Positions 1 through 6,803 of a stretch of DNA of 9,343 nucleotides are shown piece after piece. The DNA comes from Frankiaceae bacterium. Lineage in GTDB: Bacteria > Actinomycetota > Actinomycetes > JAFAQI01. The stretch covers positions 1 through 9,343 of the forward strand of contig JAVEEE010000313.1 of the NCBI GenBank assembly GCA_030840615.1. The letters run 5' to 3'. Below the pieces are notes generated by a model. It saw only the letters and a list, made by a program, of their open reading frames with translations, was not told the origin of the DNA and ran no database searches. The first letter of the stretch is position 1; the number at the start of each line of letters is the position of its first letter. The position numbers and the translations under genes were made by a program.

Positions 1-1
1 G

Positions 2-1492
2 CAGCTCCTCCCCGGCCTGGCCGGCGTCGACGCCGTCATCGTCCGCAGCGCCACGCACATCGACGCCGAGGCGCTGGTCGCGGCCGACCGGCTCAAAGTC
101 GTGGCCCGCGCCGGCGTGGGGCTCGACAACGTCGACGTGCCTGCGGCGACCGCAAAAGGTGTGCTCGTCGTCAACGCCCCGACCTCCAACATCGTCTCGG
201 CCGCAGAGCACGCGATCGCGCTGCTCCTCGCGGTCGCGCGCCGCGTCCCGCAGGCAACGGCGAGTCTCAAGGCGGGGGAGTGGAAGCGCAGCAAATACAC
301 CGGCGTGGAGCTCACCGACAAGACGATGGGCGTGATCGGTCTCGGGCGCATCGGCATCCTGGTCGCGCAGCGGATGAGCGCGTTCGGCGTCCGGCTGCTG
401 GCCTATGACCCCTACGTCCCGGCGGCACGCGCGGCGCAGATCGGCGTACAGCTCGTGTCGCTCGACGAGCTGCTGCGCCAGAGCGACTTCCTGTCGATTC
501 ATCTTCCGAAGACGCCCGAGACCGTCGGTCTGATCGGCGAGCGGGAGCTTGCGCTCTGCAAGCCGGACGTGGTCATCGTCAACGCCGCGCGCGGAGGTCT
601 GCTCGACGAACACGCGCTGGCTCAGGCACTCAAGGAAGGGCGCATCGGAGGTGCCGGCCTGGATGTCTACGCGACGGAGCCGTGCACCGACTCGCCGTTG
701 TTCGCCTTCGACAACGTCGTGGCGACGCCGCACCTGGGCGCCTCGACGGCGGAGGCGCAGGACAAGGCCGGGCTCGCCGTTGCTCGCAGCGTGAAGCTCG
801 CGTTGCAGGGGGAGTTCGTCCCCGACGCCGTCAACGTGCAGGCCGGCGGTGTGGTCGCGGAGGAGGTCCGGCCGGGGCTGCCGCTGGCCGAGAAGCTCGG
901 TCGTGTCTTCACCGCCCTCGCCGGCGGCGTGGCAAGCGGGCTGACCGTGGAAGTGCGCGGTGAGATCGCGGCCTACGACGTGTCCGTGCTCCAGCTGTCG
1001 GCGCTGAAGGGCGTGTTCGCGGACGTCGTCGAGGAGCCGGTGACATTCGTCAACGCGCCTCTTCACGCAGCCGAGCGAGGCATGGAGCTCGGGCTCGTGA
1101 CCTCGACCGACAGCCCGGACTATCGCAACCTCGTCACACTTCGCGGCATCCTCGCGACGGGCGAGCAGGTCTCGGTCAGCGGCACGTTGTCCGGGCCACG
1201 CCATGTCGAGAAGCTCACCGAGGTCGACGGTTTCGATGTCGACGTGCTGCCGGTCGCCCACATGGCGTTCCTGGGTTACGACGACCGTCCCGGTGTCGTG
1301 GGCATCGTCGGGCGGGTGCTCGGCGACGCCGATGTCAACATCGCCGGGATGCAGGTGAGCCGCCGCGAGGCAGGTGGCGCAGCGTTGATGGTGCTCACCG
1401 TCGACTCGGCCATCCCGGTGGCCACGCTCACCGAGATCGCCCAGAGCATCGGTGCCACGTCCGCCCGGACGGTCGACCTCACCGAGCTGTGA
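2..1492 (+). CDS. serA: D-3-phosphoglycerate dehydrogenase (5' end outside window)
   Basis: Cytosolic NAD-dependent enzyme that oxidises 3-phosphoglycerate to 3-phosphohydroxypyruvate, the first step of serine synthesis. The frame is open from base 2, and residues before the GTG at 101 still fit the family (DAVIVRSATHIDAEALV), so that GTG is internal and roughly 30-40 residues are missing. Visible in order: the NAD-binding glycine motif GVIGLGRIG (329-355), NAARGGLLDE (581-610), the catalytic-histidine motif PHLGAST with His at 731-733, a middle domain of the kind found in long actinobacterial SerA proteins (about 800-1240), and a C-terminal ACT domain (about 1256-1489, DDRPGVVGIVGRVLGDADVNI). 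Known for the family: the long form with extra domain plus ACT is often inhibited by serine. That this copy is so regulated is inferred. The stop overlaps the next gene by four bases. Confidence 0.97.
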   Translation, partial: QLLPGLAGVDAVIVRSATHIDAEALVAADRLKVVARAGVGLDNVDVPAATAKGVLVVNAPTSNIVSAAEHAIALLLAVARRVPQATASLKAGEWKRSKYTGVELTDKTMGVIGLGRIGILVAQRMSAFGVRLLAYDPYVPAARAAQIGVQLVSLDELLRQSDFLSIHLPKTPETVGLIGERELALCKPDVVIVNAARGGLLDEHALAQALKEGRIGGAGLDVYATEPCTDSPLFAFDNVVATPHLGASTAEAQDKAGLAVARSVKLALQGEFVPDAVNVQAGGVVAEEVRPGLPLAEKLGRVFTALAGGVASGLTVEVRGEIAAYDVSVLQLSALKGVFADVVEEPVTFVNAPLHAAERGMELGLVTSTDSPDYRNLVTLRGILATGEQVSVSGTLSGPRHVEKLTEVDGFDVDVLPVAHMAFLGYDDRPGVVGIVGRVLGDADVNIAGMQVSRREAGGAALMVLTVDSAIPVATLTEIAQSIGATSARTVDLTEL

Positions 1493-2352
1493 AGCAGGTC
1501 ACCGCGCGCGACGGCACGTCGCTGGCCGTTCACGAACGGGGCTCCGGTCCGCCGCTGCTGTGCGTGCCGGGCGGACCCGGTCGCGCGTCGTCGTACCTCG
1601 AGGGGCTCGGTCGGCTCGACTCGACGCGGTCACTGCTGCTGCTCGACAACAGGGGCACCGGGGCGTCGGAGCTTCCGGCAGATCGGTCGTCGCTGCAGTT
1701 CCCGCGTTTGGCCGATGATGTCGAGGACGTCTGTGCCGCCCTCGGGCTCGCGTCGGTCGACGTGTTGGGGCACTCGGCCGGTTGCGCGGTGGCGCTCACC
1801 CATGCCGCTACGCACCCGGACCGGGTGCGAGCCCTGGTCCTCGTCACGCCTTCCGGACGACCGTTCGGCTGGGTTGCAGACGACGTCGACAAGATCCGCG
1901 CGGCACGCTTCGACGAGCCCTGGTATGCCGAGGCGGCGGAGGCCGTCGCCGCATTGGACTCCGCGAGTGCACGGGTGCGCAGTGAGCTCGAACGGGAGAC
2001 GCGGCCGTTCTGGTATGGCAGGTGGGACGAACGCACGCAGTCGCACGCAGCCGGCGCCGACACCCAGATGTCGCTGCGGGCAAGCGCCGGCTATGCGCCC
2101 GGGCCGGACTACGACGTCGACGCAGCCCGAGCTGCGTTGGTGTCGATCACTGCGCAGGCATTGGTCGTCGTGGGTTCGCGCGACGCGTTGACCGGCGCGA
2201 GCGTCGGGTCCCGGTTCGTAGCCGAGATGGTGCGGGCCGACCTCGCCGTCATCGAAGGCGCGGGGCACTTCCCCTGGGTGGACGAGCCCGACCAGTTCCA
2301 CGACGCCGTCGAGCAATTCCTGCAGACCTGTCAGCCGCCCACACTGCTATAG
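1489..2352 (+). CDS. alpha/beta-hydrolase, prolyl aminopeptidase-like
   Basis: A 287-residue alpha/beta-hydrolase with no signal peptide, so probably cytosolic. Features seen: oxyanion-loop motif PGGPG (27-31, in place of the HGGPG usual in proline iminopeptidases), LDNRGTGAS (52-60), nucleophile elbow GHSAG with Ser96, acid Asp232 in GSRDALTG, and His260 in GAGHFPW. PGGPG plus DNRGTG points to the proline-iminopeptidase-like (peptidase family S33) branch, but related hydrolases with other substrates share these motifs, so the substrate is not assigned. It starts at a GTG whose last bases overlap the serA stop (GTGA, 1489-1492) with no strong separate Shine-Dalgarno, suggesting translation coupled to serA. 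Its stop codon lies in the loop of the inverted repeat at 2326-2373. Product class is secure; precise function is not. Confidence 0.9.
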   Translation: MKQVTARDGTSLAVHERGSGPPLLCVPGGPGRASSYLEGLGRLDSTRSLLLLDNRGTGASELPADRSSLQFPRLADDVEDVCAALGLASVDVLGHSAGCAVALTHAATHPDRVRALVLVTPSGRPFGWVADDVDKIRAARFDEPWYAEAAEAVAALDSASARVRSELERETRPFWYGRWDERTQSHAAGADTQMSLRASAGYAPGPDYDVDAARAALVSITAQALVVVGSRDALTGASVGSRFVAEMVRADLAVIEGAGHFPWVDEPDQFHDAVEQFLQTCQPPTLL

Positions 2353-2373
2353 CCCTCTCAGCGGCTGACAGGT
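2326..2373. terminator. perfect 13-bp inverted repeat between convergent genes, likely bidirectional terminator
   Basis: ACCTGTCAGCCGC (2326-2338) is followed after 22 bases by its exact reverse complement GCGGCTGACAGGT (2361-2373). The left arm is the last coding part of the hydrolase gene, the TAG stop (2350-2352) lies in the loop, and the right arm ends 12 bp downstream of the stop of the opposing flavoprotein gene. The position suits termination from both directions. There is no T-tract on either side, so it would be a U-less terminator, as is often proposed in high-GC actinobacteria, or a 3'-end stabilising hairpin. Confidence 0.65.
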
Positions 2374-2385
2374 CGTGGTGTCCGG

Positions 2386-3504
2386 TCAGTCGAGCAGCGA
2401 GCCCAGGCGCTCGACGGCGTCGGCGTAGTCAGCCATGAAGTCCTGCACGACTTGCTCGCTCGTCTTCACCGTGTCGACGAGACCGACGCCCTGGCCCACC
2501 CAGTAGCTCACCAGCTCGTGCGCCTTTGCGTTGCCCGCGTCGGCGGCCTGGTCGATCCGTGCAAAGGCGGGCGTGCTGAGGATCGACATCAGCGGCAGGG
2601 GCAGTGATCCGGGACTTTCCGGTCCCTCCCACGCGTCGTGCCAGGCCGAGCGCAGCTGCCGGCTGGGTTTGCCCGTCCGTGCCTTCGAGCGAATCGTGTC
2701 GCGCGAGCCGGCCGCGATCATCTTGGTCCGGAAGGAGTCCGACACCTCCGAGTCCGTCGTCGCGAGCCAGACCGATCCGGTCCATGCGCCGGCAGCACCC
2801 ATCGCCATGCAGCCGGCCATCTGCGCGCCGGTCATGATGCCGCCGGCGGCGAGCACCGGCACCTCTCGAAGCTCTCGCACCGCTTTGACGACCTCGGGTA
2901 CGACGACCAGCGTCGACACCTCCCCGCAGTGCCCGCCCGCTTCCGTGCCTTGTGCGACGAGGATGTCGACGCCGGCCGCGACCTGACGCAGCGCGTGTTC
3001 CTTCGCGCCGACGAGTGCGGCGACGGCGACCCCCTCGGACTTGCCGCGCTCGATCATCCAGTCCGGCGCGATGCCGAGAGCGTTGGCGATGAGCCGGATC
3101 GGATGCTTGAAAGCCACATCCATGAGCTCGGCGCCGATCTCCGGCGACGTCGCCGGCCGGAAGTCGCCGGACGCATTCGGGATGGTCGGGTCGACGTCGT
3201 AGCGAGTGAGCAGGTCGGCGACGAACTCCCGGTGCTCTGCCGGCAGCTGCTCGGCGAGCTCCGCGATGGTCAGCCCGCCGGTGTCCAGTTGATGCTCCGG
3301 CACCAGGATGTCGACGCCGTAGGGCTTGCCGTCGACGTGATCGTCGATCCAGCGCAGCTCGACGTCGAGAGAGTCCGGCGTGAAGGTGCTGCCGCCGAGT
3401 ACGCCGAAGCCACCGGCCCGGCTGACGGCGGCCACCACGTCCCGACAGTGGCTGAAGGCGAACAGTGGGAAGTCGACACCGACGAGGTCACGGATGACGT
3501 TCAT
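2386..3504 (-). CDS. nitronate monooxygenase-like NAD(P)H/FMN-dependent oxidoreductase
   Basis: A TIM-barrel FMN flavoprotein of the nitronate monooxygenase (formerly 2-nitropropane dioxygenase) family, which oxidises alkyl nitronates with O2; several relatives have other or unknown substrates. Numbered from the start chosen here (372 residues): AGGFGVLGG near 30-38 close to the FMN site, the family signature AQGTEAGGHCG at 184-194 with the conserved His192 proposed as catalytic base, AAGGI at 219-223 and GAAGAWTGSVWLAT at 236-249. There is no signal peptide. An in-frame ATG four codons upstream (3516) would give 376 residues; I prefer 3504 because MNVIRDLVGVDFP matches where the family usually begins. 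Neither start has a clear Shine-Dalgarno. The gene begins inside the 3' end of the upstream sulfotransferase gene (17-bp overlap), so translation is probably coupled. The family is clear; the substrate is not. Confidence 0.9.
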   Translation of the reverse strand: MNVIRDLVGVDFPLFAFSHCRDVVAAVSRAGGFGVLGGSTFTPDSLDVELRWIDDHVDGKPYGVDILVPEHQLDTGGLTIAELAEQLPAEHREFVADLLTRYDVDPTIPNASGDFRPATSPEIGAELMDVAFKHPIRLIANALGIAPDWMIERGKSEGVAVAALVGAKEHALRQVAAGVDILVAQGTEAGGHCGEVSTLVVVPEVVKAVRELREVPVLAAGGIMTGAQMAGCMAMGAAGAWTGSVWLATTDSEVSDSFRTKMIAAGSRDTIRSKARTGKPSRQLRSAWHDAWEGPESPGSLPLPLMSILSTPAFARIDQAADAGNAKAHELVSYWVGQGVGLVDTVKTSEQVVQDFMADYADAVERLGSLLD

Positions 3505-4936
3505 GGCCCATAGCATGCACGTGGCGCGAGCTCAGTGGCGCGCGGGCCATCGCCCGCCAGATGTCGAGCCGCCGGGCGTAGCCGGTGGCGATGAGCTGGG
3601 TGGCCGCTCGCCGGTGGATGCGGGCCACGTCAGATGCCGGCAATCCCTTCCACGATCCGGCTCCGACCTGAGCGGCGGTGCCCGCGTGCTCGCTCACCCG
3701 TTCCCCCGCGGCCGCCTCGATCGCGGCAACATCATTGCCGTCGACGTCGAGGCCAACCCACCGCAGCGCTGCCGTCATGTGCGCGACCGGATCATCGTGC
3801 AGGCTTTCGTAGCGAAGCTCGCGAAACCGGGGAGTTTGCTTGCCGTCGTGCCTGATCGTCGTCACCACCTCCTGCCACAGCTCGGCCGCGTCGCCCGGGT
3901 CGGGCCTGCCGAAGAATGGCACCTGCGCTATGGAGCGGGCGACGTCGCGGCCGTCGCGCAGCAGGTGCACGACCCATGCATCGGGGTAGACGGCGGCGAT
4001 CTCCGGCAGGCGGTGGGAGTGCACGGGCGACTTCTCGACGAAGTAGTCGGCTTCCGGTGAGTGCCGCGCCAACGCTGCGGCGAACAGTGTGTCGCAGTAG
4101 CGTCGCAATGCAGCAATGAGCGTCGGACGGTCGACCAGGTCGGCAAGTCCCGAACCCGACGTGTAGTTGGCCCACAACCAGTGCAGCTGCTGGAACACCC
4201 ATGACTCCGACCGCGCCACACCGCCGATCCGCCGGTGCGCCAGGAACAGCTGCTCGAGCCACGTCGTACCGCTACGGCCACAACCGACGATCACCACGAG
4301 CCGGTCGGTCATGGAGCTCGAGGCTTGGACGTCGCGACGCGGAGTCGCGGGCTCTACCGGTCTCGCTTCGGGAAGGGGAGGAGGGGGTGCACCGCCCGCG
4401 ACGACGGTGACGCTGTGGCGGGTGTCAGCCGGCAGCTCGGCGGCAAGCTCCGGTCGCACGATGATGGTCGCGTCGGGAAACACCGACACTGCGGCCCGCA
4501 CAGAAGCGACTGTGGCGTGCTCCGGCGACCAGTCGAGAAGGACCTCGCCGCCGGCCGCCGTGCTCAAGAGGTCGTCGGCGAGGGCGCGGAGCGCTCCGAG
4601 GAACTCACGAGAGCTGACGAGCGGCCCGAGGCCGACGTCCGACGTCCGCTGGAACTGATGCCACGGGATGTCCAGGCCGTGGGCGAAAAGCCGCGATCCC
4701 GACGCGGCCGAACGGACCCCTGGTCGAGCCACGAGCTCTGTGTGGATCTGGCCGGCGGCCTCATCCTGCGGCAGGGCGAGGAGCACAAGTCGGCCGTGCA
4801 TCGAGCTCGCCGCGACGAGATCGGGGGGCAGCACGAACGTCGCCGGCAACGGCTCCGCCCGGCCGGCGACTCTGCTCTCAGGGTGCACTGGGCCAGTGGA
4901 ACAGATCGACTGTCGGCGGACAACGACCGGTTCCAT
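3488..4936 (-). CDS. sulfotransferase with a degenerate N-terminal sulfotransferase-like half
   Basis: The C-terminal half (about 206-460 of 482) is a PAPS-dependent sulfotransferase. It has a P-loop-like 5'-phosphosulfate motif VVIVGCGRSGTTWLEQLF (214-231), EKSPVHSH (301-308) and the 3'-phosphate motif LLRDGRDVARSI (325-336). Such enzymes move sulfate from PAPS to a hydroxyl or amine; the acceptor is unknown. Residues about 43-165 look like a decayed copy of the same fold: ASSMHGRLVLLALP parallels ASSSMTDRLVVIVG, and LLDWSPEH plus VFPDATIIV parallels FVEKSPVH plus VYPDAWVVHLL, but the glycine-rich P-loop and the RDGRD motif are missing. A proline-rich linker (about 183-200) joins the halves. 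No signal peptide or membrane segment is evident. The start is uncertain: an in-frame TAA lies two codons upstream of 4936, so 4936 is the earliest start, and the ATG at 4801 (residue 46) is a good alternative that would clear the leu promoter. The 3' end overlaps the flavoprotein gene. Confidence 0.88.
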   Translation of the reverse strand: MEPVVVRRQSICSTGPVHPESRVAGRAEPLPATFVLPPDLVAASSMHGRLVLLALPQDEAAGQIHTELVARPGVRSAASGSRLFAHGLDIPWHQFQRTSDVGLGPLVSSREFLGALRALADDLLSTAAGGEVLLDWSPEHATVASVRAAVSVFPDATIIVRPELAAELPADTRHSVTVVAGGAPPPPLPEARPVEPATPRRDVQASSSMTDRLVVIVGCGRSGTTWLEQLFLAHRRIGGVARSESWVFQQLHWLWANYTSGSGLADLVDRPTLIAALRRYCDTLFAAALARHSPEADYFVEKSPVHSHRLPEIAAVYPDAWVVHLLRDGRDVARSIAQVPFFGRPDPGDAAELWQEVVTTIRHDGKQTPRFRELRYESLHDDPVAHMTAALRWVGLDVDGNDVAAIEAAAGERVSEHAGTAAQVGAGSWKGLPASDVARIHRRAATQLIATGYARRLDIWRAMARAPLSSRHVHAMGHERHP

Positions 4937-4946
4937 CGGTTACAGT
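4917..4946 (+). promoter_or_regulatory. probable promoter of the leuA leader and leuA
   Basis: A -35-like CGGACA (4917-4922) is followed by an 18-bp spacer and a -10-like TACAGT (4941-4946, fits TANNNT). Start of transcription seven to eight bases further on falls at or next to the ATG of the leader peptide (4954), so the leader ORF would be translated from a leaderless mRNA, a mode common in actinobacteria. This is motif reading only. If the divergent sulfotransferase starts at 4936, its first codons overlap this promoter. Confidence 0.5.
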
Positions 4947-4953
4947 CGAGTCG

Positions 4954-4986
4954 ATGACACGCATGCTGCTCCTTATGCGCCCGTAG
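4954..4986 (+). CDS. leucine-rich leader peptide of leuA (MTRMLLLMRP)
   Basis: A ten-codon ORF, ATG to TAG, reading MTRMLLLMRP, lies 99 bases upstream of leuA. It carries three consecutive leucine codons (CTG CTC CTT at 4966-4974); CTT is usually a seldom-used codon in GC-rich genomes. No Shine-Dalgarno precedes it, consistent with a leaderless start just after the TACAGT element. Competing hairpins begin at its stop codon. Leader-peptide attenuation upstream of leuA is known from comparative studies of actinobacteria. The inferred role is that scarce charged leucyl-tRNA stalls the ribosome on the Leu codons, changing the RNA fold and permitting leuA expression. Confidence 0.85.
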   Translation: MTRMLLLMRP

Positions 4987-5039
4987 CGGGGCCAGGCAGA
5001 CCGGCCCCCCGCTGCGGGGCCTCGCTGTTCCTGGACAGC
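4986..5039 (+). promoter_or_regulatory. leuA attenuator: mutually exclusive RNA hairpins
   Basis: Two identical octamers GCGGGGCC, A (4986-4993, starting on the last base of the leader stop) and C (5014-5021), flank segment B, GGCCCCCCGC (5003-5012). A can pair with B (4988-4993 with 5003-5008, six G-C pairs, 9-base loop) or B with C (5003-5008 with 5016-5021, six G-C pairs, 7-base loop), but not both. A further small hairpin GCTGT/ACAGC follows (5024-5028 with 5035-5039). A ribosome finishing the leader would cover A and favour B:C; one stalled at the Leu codons may leave A free. No T-tract follows B:C, so whether it ends transcription (U-less) or acts on translation or through another fold is open. 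Confidence 0.7.
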
Positions 5040-5085
5040 ATCACGCGCCGGCCGTCCATCCCCTTCACTCTGGAGCGGCTCTCTC

Positions 5086-6786
5086 ATGACCGGCATGCCT
5101 AAAGCAGCGCGATACCGCGCATTCCCTCCCATCGACCTGCCCGACCGAACCTGGCCGTCCGCGGTGATCACCGCGCCGCCACAGTGGTGCAGCGTCGACC
5201 TCCGCGACGGCAACCAGGCACTCATCGACCCCATGGACGGCGAGCGCAAGCGCCGGATGTTCGAGCTGCTCGTCCAGCTCGGTTACAAGGAGATCGAAGT
5301 CGGATTCCCGGCCGCCAGCCAGACGGACTTCGACTTCATCCGCCGTCTTGTCGAGGACGACCTCGTGCCCGACGACGTCACGGTGCAGGTGCTCACCCAG
5401 GCCCGTGAAGAGCTCATCGCGCGCACCTGCGAGTCGCTGGAAGGCTTTGGCGGGACCGCTCTCGTCCACCTCTACAACTCGACGTCGACCCTGCAGCGGC
5501 GCGTCGTGTTCGGACTCGACCGCGACGGCGTGAAGGACATCGCCGTACGCGGCGCCGAGTGGTGCATGAAGTACGCCGAGGAGTACCTGGGCGCCAGCAC
5601 CGTGCGCTGGCAGTACAGCCCCGAGTCGTTCACCGGCACGGAGCTCGACTACGCCGTCGAGGTGTGCGACGCGGTGATGGACGTCTGGGAGCCCAGCGGC
5701 GACAACAAGGTCGTCCTCAACCTCCCGGCGACCGTCGAGATGGCCACGCCCAACGTCTACGCCGACCAGATCGAGTGGTTCCATCGCAACGTCTCGCGAC
5801 GCGATGCCGTCATTCTCAGCCTGCACCCGCACAACGACCGCGGCACCGCCGTGGCCGCGGCCGAGCAGGGAGTCATGGCTGGGGCCGATCGCGTCGAGGG
5901 ATGCCTGTTCGGCAATGGTGAGCGCACCGGCAACGTGTGTCTCGTGACGCTTGCGCTCAACCTGTTCAGCCAGGGCATCGACCCCGGCGTCGACTTCAGC
6001 GACATCGACGAGGTGCGTCGGACGGTGGAGTACTGCAACCAGCTGCCGGTGCACCCGCGACACCCCTACGGCGGCGACCTGGTCTACACCGCCTTTTCCG
6101 GCTCGCACCAGGACGCCATCAAGAAGGGGTTCGAGGCGCTCGAACGCGATGCCTCGGATGCCGGCGTCGCCGTCGGCGACTTCACGTGGGAGGTGCCCTA
6201 CCTGCCCATCGATCCCCTCGATGTCGGGCGCGGCTACGAAGCGGTCATCCGCGTCAACTCACAGTCGGGCAAGGGTGGCACTGCCTACGTGCTGAAGCAC
6301 GACTACCACCTCGATCTGCCGCGTCGCATGCAGATCGAGTTCGCTCGCGTGGTGCAGGAGGTCGCGGACGCGGACGGCGGCGAGATCGCGCCCGAGCGCA
6401 TCTGGGACATGTTCCACACGACCTACGTCGAAGCGAGCTCTGTAGACGGGGGGGTGCCGCTGGAGCTGCTGCGCTACACGGTGCACTCCGCCGCTGTCGA
6501 GCGGGTCATGGCTGACGTCCGGTGGCAGGGGCAGGAGCGCACGATCAGCGGTGAGGGCAACGGCCCGATCGCGGCACTCGTCCACGCACTCAAGGCACTC
6601 GACATCGACGCTCGGGTCCTCGACTTCCACGAGCACGCCACAAGTGCGGGTGAGGACTCACAGGCGGCGGCTTACGTAGAGGTGGCCTTCGGCAGCCGAG
6701 TGCTGTGGGGTTGCGGCATCCATCCGAGCATCACGACCGCGTCCCTGCATGCGTTGGTCAGTGCGGTCAACCGCAACAGCGGCTGA
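5086..6786 (+). CDS. leuA: 2-isopropylmalate synthase
   Basis: Cytosolic enzyme that condenses acetyl-CoA with 2-oxoisovalerate to 2-isopropylmalate, the first committed step of leucine synthesis. The 566 residues and motif set match the LeuA type 2 form of actinobacteria and fungi. Seen: LRDGNQALIDPM (39-50) with metal-ligand Asp41, EVGFPAASQTDFDF (71-84), QYSPESFTGTE (176-186), HPHNDRGT (247-254) with metal-binding His247 and His249, and GNGERTGN (276-283), all in the catalytic TIM barrel; then NSQSGKGG (391-398) in the linker region and a C-terminal LeuA regulatory domain (about 455-566), which in the family binds leucine for feedback inhibition. GGAG at 5072-5075 lies ten bases before the ATG. 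Expression is probably also controlled by the leader at 4954-5039. The stop lies 17 bp from the stop of the convergent secreted-protein gene. Confidence 0.98.
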   Translation: MTGMPKAARYRAFPPIDLPDRTWPSAVITAPPQWCSVDLRDGNQALIDPMDGERKRRMFELLVQLGYKEIEVGFPAASQTDFDFIRRLVEDDLVPDDVTVQVLTQAREELIARTCESLEGFGGTALVHLYNSTSTLQRRVVFGLDRDGVKDIAVRGAEWCMKYAEEYLGASTVRWQYSPESFTGTELDYAVEVCDAVMDVWEPSGDNKVVLNLPATVEMATPNVYADQIEWFHRNVSRRDAVILSLHPHNDRGTAVAAAEQGVMAGADRVEGCLFGNGERTGNVCLVTLALNLFSQGIDPGVDFSDIDEVRRTVEYCNQLPVHPRHPYGGDLVYTAFSGSHQDAIKKGFEALERDASDAGVAVGDFTWEVPYLPIDPLDVGRGYEAVIRVNSQSGKGGTAYVLKHDYHLDLPRRMQIEFARVVQEVADADGGEIAPERIWDMFHTTYVEASSVDGGVPLELLRYTVHSAAVERVMADVRWQGQERTISGEGNGPIAALVHALKALDIDARVLDFHEHATSAGEDSQAAAYVEVAFGSRVLWGCGIHPSITTASLHALVSAVNRNSG

Positions 6787-6803
6787 CCGGCGAACCTCCT
6801 GGC

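Noticed and set aside
101..103. GTG that could be taken as the serA start
   Set aside because: The frame continues upstream to the window edge with family-like residues, and a start here would cut off part of the substrate-binding domain. It is internal.
2638..3513. Long plus-strand open frame opposite the nitronate-monooxygenase-like gene
   Set aside because: Arginine- and glycine-rich shadow translation with no motif; the minus strand carries the conserved family signature.
5065..6108. Long minus-strand open frame opposite leuA (347 codons)
   Set aside because: It is antisense to a clearly recognised enzyme, has no recognisable domain, and such frames are expected from GC-rich third-position bias.
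6762..6775. TGCGG/CCGCA hairpin near the end of leuA as a terminator
   Set aside because: Five base pairs with a four-base loop inside coding DNA and no T-tract; too weak to call.
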